NCBI GenBank assembly: GCA_004431415.1
Contig: QPMI01000537.1
Span: 1 to 64,000, forward strand
Direction: 5' to 3'
Length of the DNA: 64,000 nt
From: Cyanophora paradoxa
Lineage: Eukaryota > Glaucocystophyceae > Cyanophorales > Cyanophoraceae
The position numbers and the translations under genes are program-made. Every line of letters begins with the position of its first letter. Positions within the stretch are counted from its first letter, which is position 1. A model generated the notes under the pieces. It was not told the origin of the DNA, did not search any database, and saw only the letters and a list, made by a program, of their open reading frames with translations. Positions 22,301 to 30,192 of this stretch are shown one piece after another.

Positions 22301-25300
22301 CGAGGTGCCGTCGCCGGTGGGGCCGTTCCGGACCCCACCGTTTTCCTCGGGGTCAGATGCAGGCGGTTGCCATGGCGGGGCTGGGGTGGGCCGGCCGTCC
22401 AGGCCTAGCACTGACGCGCATCCTGAGCGGACACAGAGTCCAGTTGGATTTATTGCACTGTAGAGATGGGGGGCGTCCCGGGCACGTTCACGCATGAGGG
22501 GTGCGAGTCCGGAACTGAATTTTGTGATTTGAGCAAGCCTCGCATTCAGGGGGTGCGATGCATCGCGGGAGAGCCCTTTCTTGCGGTATTCGCGGGCGAG
22601 GCGCGCACGGTCTACCGGACTGCCCAAATGGCATTTTTCGGTTGCAAGGAGACGGGCGAAGTTCCGGAATTCGCACGTATTTTTAACGTGTGCTCGCGGG
22701 TCAGACTCGACTCTGTAGACTCTGCGAGTGTCGTAGTTCTCGTTCCAGCAGCGCGGGGGCGAAAATAATAGGACCATGTCAAATCCGCCAGGGGGGAAGA
22801 CCGGCTCTCGGCGGGCATGCCACGCGCGTTTTGATGCAACTGTTGCTGCCGGGGACGGGTCTTCGGGGTCAGATTGCCAAGCTGCTTCCTCAGGGTCAGC
22901 CCAGGCAGAAAGGTCTCGGCCGTCAAGTGCCTGCCGGGAGAGGTCTGCGCTGGGGTGCAGAGCCAGTGCCGCAGCAGCTAGGCGGTCGGCTCGTGCGTTG
23001 TCCCGATCAAATGCGCGGTTTGGAACCCTTTCTTCTTCCACCAGCAGGGGCAGGCGCGGTAGTCTTGGTTCATGCAGACCTAGTGCAGCCCGGGCTTCGC
23101 GCCGCCTCTGTCGTTCTGCTCGCCTGGAGGCACGAGACGCTTGCTGCATTTGGTGGACGGCTCGGCGGGCGTTCCGACGGTGGATATGGGCAGTGCCCGC
23201 GCGGAGGTGTTCGGAGATATAGTTGTAGGCTCCGGTTAACGGGTTCGCGCGCCCTTCGTATACTCCCGTGCCAGGGCCATATAGAGCTATCAGTTCCGCC
23301 TCCGTAGGTTCGGGAGCGACCGGGTCGCGGTCAGAAAGGTAAGATACGTATGAGTCTGCGTCTGATTCCGAGTCGTGGTCGGCCATGTCAGCGGGGGCGG
23401 CAGCCGGGCGCGGGCGGCGCCGAGTTATATATTCTTTCTGGTGGGCTTTGACTTTGACAAGACGTTCTTCGTATAGCATTCTGTCGGGTGCCACGGCACT
23501 TGCTAGTGCGAGCCGAATGCGCTGCACCTCAGCATACGCTTTAAGGTGGTGGGAGTACGAGGCTCGGATGCAGCTGCGAAGGGTGGCGGTGGCGCGATGC
23601 GAGACGTACTTGGAGTAGTCCGCCATTGCGGTAAAGCTGTCAGTTTTCACTGTGCAGCCTTCGGGAGAGAGCAGCAGGGCGGACAGGACGGCGAGGAGCT
23701 CGCCTTTGTTATTGTTCACTGTGCCAGGGCACGGGGCTACGAAAAAATCGCTGCCGTCGGTCGGGATGGCGTCTGCAAGGCCGCGAAGTTTCGCTACCTG
23801 GTCAGTATCGACGCCGATTGTGCCCAGCCGGTCAGCTAATGCGTGAATTTGTTGGCGGAGGGCTACGCCTCGCTGCGTGCGGGCAGCTTCGTCAGCTAGT
23901 GAGGCCGGGTTGCTCTCACGGGGCCAGACGCCAGCGTAGGCCGTGAGTGCAGCTTCTGAAGCGGCGTCCATGGTGCTGGCATCCGTGGCTGCGAGTCGGC
24001 GCTCGCGGTCAAGCGGGAGAGAGGTGCGGCCGAGCTCCGCGGCAATCAGGTTCCAAAATGGGTCAGCAAAATCTGACGAGGGGATGCAGAAGTCGCTCAG
24101 CTGACGGCGTTGGGGATAGGCCCGAGGCGCTGTCGGCGGGGGGACGGTCCCAGGGTCCCGAGCGGCGACTCCGTCTGGCCGCTGGGGCGCCTCGTGATCA
24201 TCTGGATCGTAATTCCAGTCCTGTTCCCACGGGGGGAGGAAGTGAGTATCACGGAACTCGGGCCACCACGTTATTTTATCTTCAAGGAAAATGCGAGCAT
24301 GCTCGGCAACACGGCCTGACCGCGACTCGGGGACCAGGCTCTGAAGTCGGGCGGGGTAGATATAGGCTGTGTCTTCGGTCCAGCGGCACCGTTGGGAGGC
24401 CGGGTCTGAGTGGTCACATGCGCGGCGGAGAGCCTCTGCTTCCGGCGTTTTCGCTGTGAAGCGGCTGTCGCATTCTTTGGGATCCATTATGCAGCGGAAG
24501 AAGGAGACGGGTTCACCAGTGGTGTCATAGATGTGGTCCTCTCGGTCGTCCTGGCCTTTGTCACGGCGGACCCAGTGTTCGAGCTCAACGAGGACGCGTT
24601 CTCTGCCGTCGTCGGCGTCAGTTGTCCGTCGAATATTGCAGATGCGCCCTAGGTACGCCTCCGTTGTCCAAACGAAGCCACCTATTTTATATGGGGGCGA
24701 GAGCAGGCCGGATTCAAGAAGGGTACGTTGGGCCGGTGTTGCGCGGTTGTCTAAATTTTGCGCAGGCTGCAGGTGCATGGGGAAGCGGAGACGACGTGGG
24801 ATGGCCCGCGGGCCGACGGGCTGACATATTGCTCGAGTGAACGACGGGAACCAGGAGGGAGGTCTGCTGAGTCGCTGCTTGATTTTCCCGCTGCCCCATA
24901 AGCTAGTCCAGTCTAGCACACTCACGCCGTCGGGCCCCGTGACGTCAGCAGCTGTGAGGATATCGTGGCGCCAAAGGAATGGTGCAGCCTCGCGCATAAG
25001 GCGCGGGGGGAGCAGTGTTGTGAGCACAAAGCGGCGTTCGAGCTGCGGGTGAGGCAGGGCCGGCACGAGATATTCTTTTCCTGAGTCGAGTTTGTAGCCG
25101 GCGCGGGTCAGATTTCGCGCTACAGCTAGTGCAAAGTTGTCTCTGTATGCTGCGGGGCCCAGCTGTAAGTTGGGGTAGCAGTATGGGGGGAGGGGCAGCC
25201 CAAATTGCTCCTGAGCTGCGAATATTCGGTGTGTTATATACGGGAGGAGCAAGGGGTGGTTCGTCCGGATAGTTTCATCAAGCACATGAATAGCGAGCTG

Positions 25301-28300
25301 CTCATCCTCCGTTCGTTTGAGGCCGTAGAAGCCTCGGCTCCACATGAGCGCGTTGGGCGTGGACCCCCGCAGCCGGGCATGGTGCTTAGTGAGCGTCATC
25401 CAGAGGGTGTCAAGCTGGGCACATTGTCTCTCAGTAAAGGAGACAATCTTGCAGGCGTAAGTGACGCGAGGAAGAAGAACGCTATTTACAATGTATATCG
25501 TCTCTTTGGCGGTGAGTTTCTTACGACGTAGGATCGCGCAGGCGGCACGAGCTGTCGAGTAGACAGTCTCGAATTGCCGACGCCAGTCTAGATTTGCTGT
25601 CATCCAGACCCCGAGCACCTTGAACGGTTTGTTCGGCTCAAGAACTTTGTCTGCCGGTTCTTTAGCACCGGGCGGACCTAGTAGCGGCGCAGACGGGCGT
25701 GGGGAGACATTGTTGTAAGTGAATTCAGTTTTCTTCGCATTCAGGGCGATGTCATGTATCCAGAAAAATTCGGAGGCTAGGTCTGCGTGCAGCTGGATGC
25801 CCCGGGCCGTACCGCTAATAAGTACGGTGTCGTCTGCGTATGCTTGCCCCGGCGAGGTCACCCGAGGCAGGCGCGCTCTCAAGCGCCGAGTGGGCGAGGG
25901 CAGATTTGCATCCGATGCAGGGGCCGGCGGGCCCATGGAGTAGTGGGTGCCCTCGGCATCGCTGACTTCGCGTAGGGCCGATAGAAATATGTCATAGAAG
26001 ATAAGCCAGTGGATGGGGGACTCGGTCCCTCCCTGCGGAAGTCCACACTCGACGTCGAAGGGGTCAGTAGGGCCGTACCCGGTCGCAACGGATGCCGTGC
26101 GTGACGTGGATATTTGTCTATACAGGGATATGTACCGTTCAGGAATTTTCAGGCGGCGGAGTGCCATTTCCATGCTGGGCCAGCTGACGCTGTCGTAGGC
26201 CCTTCGAATATCTAGCAGTAATAGGTAGATCGGTTTCGAGAATTGTTTTGCATCCTCCAGGAGCGCACGCAGCATATAGAGGGGCTCGTCGGTAGACTTG
26301 CCCCGTGTGAAGGCAAAGTTTGCTCCCTGTAAAATATTGTGTTTGCTTAGGATGCGCGAGAGTCTGTCGGTGAGGACGGCGGTCACAAGTTTCAGCGTAC
26401 ATTCTTGTAGTGTGATGGGGCGGACATTATCGGGGTGTCCATCCCACTCCCCACCCTTAGGGATGAGACATATATTGCCATGGAGGAGAGGTGTGGGGAC
26501 GGAGGAGAGTTTCAAGGTCAGATTTACGGTAGTGAGGATGACCTGGCGGCACATCGGGAATAAATTGTCAGGGTTTTGGAGCGGCTCCGGGTCCAGACCC
26601 GCTTTGCGCAGTTCCTCGCATGTTTTCTTTGACAGTACCGGGGCCGCCCACAGCATTTTAATCATTTCATGAGAGAAACCCGAGGGTCCCGCTGCACCAT
26701 TTCGTAGAGAGCCGATAATTCGGTCCAGTTCGGCTTCGCTGGTGGGTTCCATTAGGTACGCATAAATTGCATCATCAATATCCTGGCGCGGGGAGTGGAG
26801 CCGGCGCCATATTGAGGCCTCCTGTGCACATGTACTAGGCGGCAGCGCGCCCGGGTCTCTGTTCGCTGTGAGCGGGCTACGTTGCCGTGTCCAGGCGTGC
26901 ATGTGCTGACGTGCAAACCGTTTTACCTCGTCCGCATTGCTGTAAACCTGGTATTCGCCGTCGTGGCAGAGGGAGAAAGAGGTGATGGGCCTGCGCTCGG
27001 GGGCTTCGAGTGTTTGACGAAGATATTGAGCCAGGTCTGTCTTAAACATTCGCTGCGAGCGCTCTCGGTTTGCTTTAATTGTCGATGCTTCGAAGCGTTT
27101 AACGTGAGCCTGGACTCTGGTCTCCAGAGCTGAGACCCATGTGACGAAGCTCGGGAAATAGTCAAGCCAGCGCGGCTGCCGAGCCGAGAATGGTGGAGCT
27201 ACCGGGGGGAGCTGGAGTTTGAGGTAGCTTGGTCTCTTGTCGACGGGCAGTTTATCGATCCGGCGGTTGTGATTGGAAATGGCCTTGCGCAGGTCGGAGA
27301 GGGAGTGCCGTATTCGGCGTGGGGTGGGGTCGACGCCATGGCGCGCTGCCTCCCATGCCTTTCGCAGTTCCTGGGACCGTGTGAGGAGGTTGGATTCTGG
27401 GCGGCCTCGGCGGGAGAATTTCTGAGGAATTTTCGGGGGAGTGTAGATCCCGAATACTGGCGACTGTCCAAGCTCACGGATATGAGTGAGCGTATATTTG
27501 AGGGCTGCATGCAGACGGGCCAGGCGGTCTTCCGGTGGCGAGCTGTCTTCTTCTTCTAGGGAGGCGAGTAGCTCTTGCACACTCGTGGACGCATCCTGGG
27601 ACGGCTGTCGGAGTCGCTCTTCCAGGAGCTCTTTGAAGCGAATTTTTGTAAGCGACGCTTGGGTTGCGTACTTGAAGCGCGGGGGGCCCGGCGTTCGCAG
27701 CGGAGGGCCCTGTTTGCATTCTATGGCAAGAGCCTTTTTGCTGTATTCAGCGAGGAGCGGGAAGTGGTCCGATGAGAAGGGGGCATTTCTGGGCGACACC
27801 TGAGCCGCCCGAAGGGCGTTTTTCGCGACTGGAGAGTTTAGTATGTAGTCAATTCTGGTGGCATGGCGGAGCGTGCCGTCCGGGGCGATACCGCGGGGGT
27901 CAGGGTTATCAGGGGCGTCAGGGAAAATAAAGGAGATTTGGTCGTCGGTGCCCATATCTGTCGCGGCGTCTGAGAGATGCCAGTCGTGGAGCAGCTCATG
28001 CCACCAGCGGTGATCGGGATCTTGTGCTGTTGCGTACAGCCCCCGTCGGATTTTTCCTGTCGCAGGGCAGAGGCAACTGTTAAGGTCCCCAAGTAGGAAA
28101 AAGTGCGCCCGCGGGCGGAGGGCCCAGTCTGCGTACATGTTCAAGCGGAGATATTCTATTATTTTTGCGCTTTCCGTTGATCTCGCAGTACGGCTCTCGC
28201 CGGGAGGGAGGTACACGCTGGCAATAAAGATTTGGACGTTATTTGCAAATCGCAGCTCGCAGCCGACCACACGACCAGGCATGGAGTAGGTTTTGAAGCA

Positions 28301-28768
28301 GTGCTTGGCCATGTTTTCCGAGAGGAAAAGAGCTACGCCGGAGCCGCGAGGGGAGGCTCTTTTTTGGTGGAGTTTTTTCTGAGAGAGACCCGTTTTTTCG
28401 CTGTGCGCAGCGGTGTCGGCATGGACGGACGTGAGCATAAGCCCCGTAGTGACGGAGCGCCGCATCGCTCGCACTGTCGCCTGGGTGCAGTTTAATGACT
28501 GGACTGCGAGGACACTCAGGCCCCAGTCGCACATATATTTTTGAATCTGCCCGACATGATTAACACTGGAGCACGTGCGGGCGTTCCAGGTCGCTATCCG
28601 CCAGTATTGGTTTGAGTCAAACCGGCGGCGTATTATTCCCGATTTGTGTTGGGCGGCGGCAGGCCGGGCGCCAAGGCGATTGTGCGTGAAATGGTCGAGC
28701 GGGAACAGCGTTCGGAGCAGCGGGGCGGGGCGGCCGTTAGCAGGGCCAGGAGCACTAGCTGCACTCAT
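19394..28768 (-). CDS. LINE ORF2: endonuclease, reverse transcriptase, RNase H, Ulp1-like protease
   Basis: This single open frame has 3124 codons. The first ATG, at 28768 (MSAASAPGPANG), lies 4 nt after the ORF1 stop. Residues about 55-345 are an AP-endonuclease-like domain (WRIATWNART, LLGDLNS, SSDHFPLL). The reverse transcriptase follows, with LLLLDIRRAYDSV, GLPQGGTESP and the catalytic YADD at about 977-980. RNase H has ATDAS (D about 1596), NNKGELLAVLSAL, a TDS and VKAH. A zinc-knuckle region typical of LINE tails has CVRSGC and HDHAFGLC. A Ulp1/C48-type cysteine protease follows, with TPGHW (about 2625), LYDGFN and DRFNCGIFVC (C about 2706), giving His-Asp-Cys. A CTCGY...HKRKGKC possible zinc finger comes next, then a Pro-rich tail. 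Its GC is lower than that of neighbouring host genes. Confidence 0.85.
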   Translation of the reverse strand: MSAASAPGPANGRPAPLLRTLFPLDHFTHNRLGARPAAAQHKSGIIRRRFDSNQYWRIATWNARTCSSVNHVGQIQKYMCDWGLSVLAVQSLNCTQATVRAMRRSVTTGLMLTSVHADTAAHSEKTGLSQKKLHQKRASPRGSGVALFLSENMAKHCFKTYSMPGRVVGCELRFANNVQIFIASVYLPPGESRTARSTESAKIIEYLRLNMYADWALRPRAHFFLLGDLNSCLCPATGKIRRGLYATAQDPDHRWWHELLHDWHLSDAATDMGTDDQISFIFPDAPDNPDPRGIAPDGTLRHATRIDYILNSPVAKNALRAAQVSPRNAPFSSDHFPLLAEYSKKALAIECKQGPPLRTPGPPRFKYATQASLTKIRFKELLEERLRQPSQDASTSVQELLASLEEEDSSPPEDRLARLHAALKYTLTHIRELGQSPVFGIYTPPKIPQKFSRRGRPESNLLTRSQELRKAWEAARHGVDPTPRRIRHSLSDLRKAISNHNRRIDKLPVDKRPSYLKLQLPPVAPPFSARQPRWLDYFPSFVTWVSALETRVQAHVKRFEASTIKANRERSQRMFKTDLAQYLRQTLEAPERRPITSFSLCHDGEYQVYSNADEVKRFARQHMHAWTRQRSPLTANRDPGALPPSTCAQEASIWRRLHSPRQDIDDAIYAYLMEPTSEAELDRIIGSLRNGAAGPSGFSHEMIKMLWAAPVLSKKTCEELRKAGLDPEPLQNPDNLFPMCRQVILTTVNLTLKLSSVPTPLLHGNICLIPKGGEWDGHPDNVRPITLQECTLKLVTAVLTDRLSRILSKHNILQGANFAFTRGKSTDEPLYMLRALLEDAKQFSKPIYLLLLDIRRAYDSVSWPSMEMALRRLKIPERYISLYRQISTSRTASVATGYGPTDPFDVECGLPQGGTESPIHWLIFYDIFLSALREVSDAEGTHYSMGPPAPASDANLPSPTRRLRARLPRVTSPGQAYADDTVLISGTARGIQLHADLASEFFWIHDIALNAKKTEFTYNNVSPRPSAPLLGPPGAKEPADKVLEPNKPFKVLGVWMTANLDWRRQFETVYSTARAACAILRRKKLTAKETIYIVNSVLLPRVTYACKIVSFTERQCAQLDTLWMTLTKHHARLRGSTPNALMWSRGFYGLKRTEDEQLAIHVLDETIRTNHPLLLPYITHRIFAAQEQFGLPLPPYCYPNLQLGPAAYRDNFALAVARNLTRAGYKLDSGKEYLVPALPHPQLERRFVLTTLLPPRLMREAAPFLWRHDILTAADVTGPDGVSVLDWTSLWGSGKIKQRLSRPPSWFPSFTRAICQPVGPRAIPRRLRFPMHLQPAQNLDNRATPAQRTLLESGLLSPPYKIGGFVWTTEAYLGRICNIRRTTDADDGRERVLVELEHWVRRDKGQDDREDHIYDTTGEPVSFFRCIMDPKECDSRFTAKTPEAEALRRACDHSDPASQRCRWTEDTAYIYPARLQSLVPESRSGRVAEHARIFLEDKITWWPEFRDTHFLPPWEQDWNYDPDDHEAPQRPDGVAARDPGTVPPPTAPRAYPQRRQLSDFCIPSSDFADPFWNLIAAELGRTSLPLDRERRLAATDASTMDAASEAALTAYAGVWPRESNPASLADEAARTQRGVALRQQIHALADRLGTIGVDTDQVAKLRGLADAIPTDGSDFFVAPCPGTVNNNKGELLAVLSALLLSPEGCTVKTDSFTAMADYSKYVSHRATATLRSCIRASYSHHLKAYAEVQRIRLALASAVAPDRMLYEERLVKVKAHQKEYITRRRPRPAAAPADMADHDSESDADSYVSYLSDRDPVAPEPTEAELIALYGPGTGVYEGRANPLTGAYNYISEHLRAGTAHIHRRNARRAVHQMQQASRASRRAERQRRREARAALGLHEPRLPRLPLLVEEERVPNRAFDRDNARADRLAAAALALHPSADLSRQALDGRDLSAWADPEEAAWQSDPEDPSPAATVASKRAWHARREPVFPPGGFDMVLLFSPPRCWNENYDTRRVYRVESDPRAHVKNTCEFRNFARLLATEKCHLGSPVDRARLAREYRKKGLSRDASHPLNARLAQITKFSSGLAPLMRERARDAPHLYSAINPTGLCVRSGCASVLGLDGRPTPAPPWQPPASDPEENGGVRNGPTGDGTSAARNARHAPRPPPIVSGTPETHDHAFGLCPATRTLRIETQTKIFNLLYETISSQRLKTAVDAAAAGDPAYKLPPALRQDGLLLRQLFPAFALADDANWGWSEHQRQRPGPLPPHLTQPLYGLPDQWQSLGSKLFADLACDSPRHTVRLLLPRSLIPALIYLDVRRPAAHKCANAIMATILDYTQAIWKARNSEVQSWQRRHGITRSQTHASRPSRPAEPSQARSMHMTARMRNEPTSPSTAAAPAQRRRIPNGQLTLSSDLKLVSQSRRSRTRAAPPAPWPATAPPTTAIPATPVLVPPNAAPSSNPRPRPVARPTAGPDAANSITNTSASNAGWPAPPSPPTLRAAWAQVRRSPTRALPNSAVRELPAARSGPAALFGSASVSLHDLATLNGSSWVNADVINYYLARLNLLANGETNPRRRVLLFPHTFYDAIPQTITPAGSARLRRRTTGRGINVLDYDLLLFPIHTPGHWILAALHLRARRAELYDGFNLPGPAAARRQLLPLLQWLNMEREREAPGPLTGADNALTWPFPSATRFPIPAQQDRFNCGIFVCAFAEMLVRALEHDLTAYTPPFTGTVSNCATWRGLILTRILGSQALNTEMPTDTASRSQPEPPRAIPVAAPAPGELPRDAPLSCTCGYAAASPEALAQHKRKGKCTAPPSPPKTGETDRAPQDEAIAGPSRPKIVTLAPEPQYRPRAPPSAQTAPRPAAWHSRADIRTFFQPRSRPSVVNDTSIARPAANPTSTTPPWPISSSPIARPQSPQDSPPAQVPPPDPPAAQADGMATVRTRRPRLLREIQESAGFRAARGNNSGPGPRPRRSRTAAAASSTPAADHGHAQRRDGAPPAAASAVPEPLPEPQDRPPPQDRPPPRPPHRRGPALAPASSPAPPPPPPFPFSKRALQLHPPHLAPPATCPICSLSLHRHRRLLRLPRPLLCPAREHAMYHRGDLLLSLLIFGISPLGFKP

Positions 28769-28772
28769 TTGA

Positions 28773-30146
28773 TTAAAATGTTGCACTGGCTCCCTCGATC
28801 CTCCGGCGCAGGCCGGCGGTTGATTTGGCTGTGCGGGCTGAAGGAGGGTGTAGCGTGCTCAGTGAACCTGGGGCTAGCCCTAGGCCTGTGGCGGGGGCGG
28901 GGGGTTGGGGCTGGGCCCTGGGGCCTGAGCTGGTGAGGCGCGTGTCCGTGCGACGCGGCAACCTGTGCATGTAGGGTCGGCAGTACTGCCCCCTGTCCCA
29001 GCCAGTGCCGGCGCCGCGGCCGTGATGGAGGGCATGCTCAGGGGGTCCGGAGCGCCGGCGGCTCGGCGTCGGCTGCGGGTGCCAGGAACATCTGGCCCGA
29101 GAGCGGAGGTCAGAGTCTTCGGACTCGCGGGTCACACTGTTCCGGGCTCGGGGTTCGAATTCCGGTCCCGTTGTTGCTGTGGCCTGCATGGCTAAGCCGG
29201 CACTTACAGCTAGCACTGGTCCGCTCCGGCGGCTCGGGCCGCTCCGGCGGCTCGGGCCGCGGCGCCGGCTGGAGTCGCCTTCGGTGTTGACGTCTGCGCT
29301 TGCCGCGGCCGGTCGCGACGGCCGGGGCCGCGGCGGCGCCTGTGGCAAGAATGCGCACAGGCCAGCTTTGGGCCTATAGCTAGGGCGGCCGGCTTTCGGA
29401 CCCGGTTTGGCGGTTCGTAGATCGGCAGGCTTGTGGGCCCGATTTGGCCGTTCGTGACGGATTGGGTGGTTCGAGATGAATAGGGAAAGGAGCTCGAGGT
29501 CGGGCGATCTAGAGCTCGAGAGTTCGATGTTAATTTTAATCGCAGTTGCATGTCGGTCGCCGTCCGGGTAGGCTCGGTCGGGTAGCGTAATTAAAAATAT
29601 TAATGTGGCATGCCGGGGGTGCCGGCCGCGGCGCCGGCACCGGTGTCGTCTACGTATATATGTATGTGTATATATACCGCTAGGCCTAGGCGCCGGCGTG
29701 TACATGTAGTGTCTGGCAGGCCCCACGGCCTGCTGGGGCCGGGTCCTATGGGTAGCGGTTGGTGCTGGCGGGTTATGCTGTCCGGTCAGGTCGGCGGTGC
29801 TGTCATAGCTAGACTTGTCTAGGTGTGCTAGCGTGGCTGTCAGGCGTGCGCGTGCCGGCCGGGGCCGGGTCCGCGCTGTTGCTGGGTACGTTGTCCACCC
29901 GCGTACCCCCCTCTGCGCATGCATCCCCGTGCGCATGTTCCCCCTTAAATCTATAGCTAGGCTTGCATTTGCGAGGGTGCTGCATATGCATGCGCAGCTG
30001 GTGCTGGATGCAATTGTCCGTTGGAGGGGACACTCACGGTGCCGGTTGATTATTATATATATGGACCCGGTCGGCTCATCAGCTGGCGGTGCAGGCTCAT
30101 CCTCAGGGTCTATGGGATCTTCCCTGCCGTCAGCCGGGCTCCCCAT
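28773..30146 (-). CDS. Candidate LINE ORF1 (basic, low complexity)
   Basis: The frame is open for about 469 codons through the unique leader, down to a TAA at 28773-28775. The first ATG in this segment is at 30146 (MGSPADGREDPIDPEDEP). Such a long open frame in DNA of moderate GC is unlikely by chance. Its stop is spaced 4 nt from the ORF2 ATG (TAATCAAATG), as in elements that translate ORF2 by termination-reinitiation. The product is rich in Arg, Pro, His and Ser, with no recognisable RRM or CCHC finger; a nucleic-acid-binding Gag-like role would be a guess. The frame also runs open upstream of 30146 to the nested insertion, so the true start may lie beyond 34658 and the gene may now be split. 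Confidence 0.45.
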   Translation of the reverse strand: MGSPADGREDPIDPEDEPAPPADEPTGSIYIIINRHRECPLQRTIASSTSCACICSTLANASLAIDLRGNMRTGMHAQRGVRGWTTYPATARTRPRPARARLTATLAHLDKSSYDSTADLTGQHNPPAPTATHRTRPQQAVGPARHYMYTPAPRPSGIYTHTYIRRRHRCRRRGRHPRHATLIFLITLPDRAYPDGDRHATAIKINIELSSSRSPDLELLSLFISNHPIRHERPNRAHKPADLRTAKPGPKAGRPSYRPKAGLCAFLPQAPPRPRPSRPAAASADVNTEGDSSRRRGPSRRSGPSRRSGPVLAVSAGLAMQATATTGPEFEPRARNSVTRESEDSDLRSRARCSWHPQPTPSRRRSGPPEHALHHGRGAGTGWDRGQYCRPYMHRLPRRTDTRLTSSGPRAQPQPPAPATGLGLAPGSLSTLHPPSARTAKSTAGLRRRIEGASATF

Positions 30147-30180
30147 CCGGCTGCCCAGTGAGTTGAGCGGCGCGAATGGG

Positions 30181-30192
30181 TTGCGGTCCGGC
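30181..30192. repeat. TSD of nested LINE copy (poly-A side)
   Basis: TTGCGGTCCGGC directly precedes the T run of the nested element. An identical 12-mer is at 34647-34658. Confidence 0.85.
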
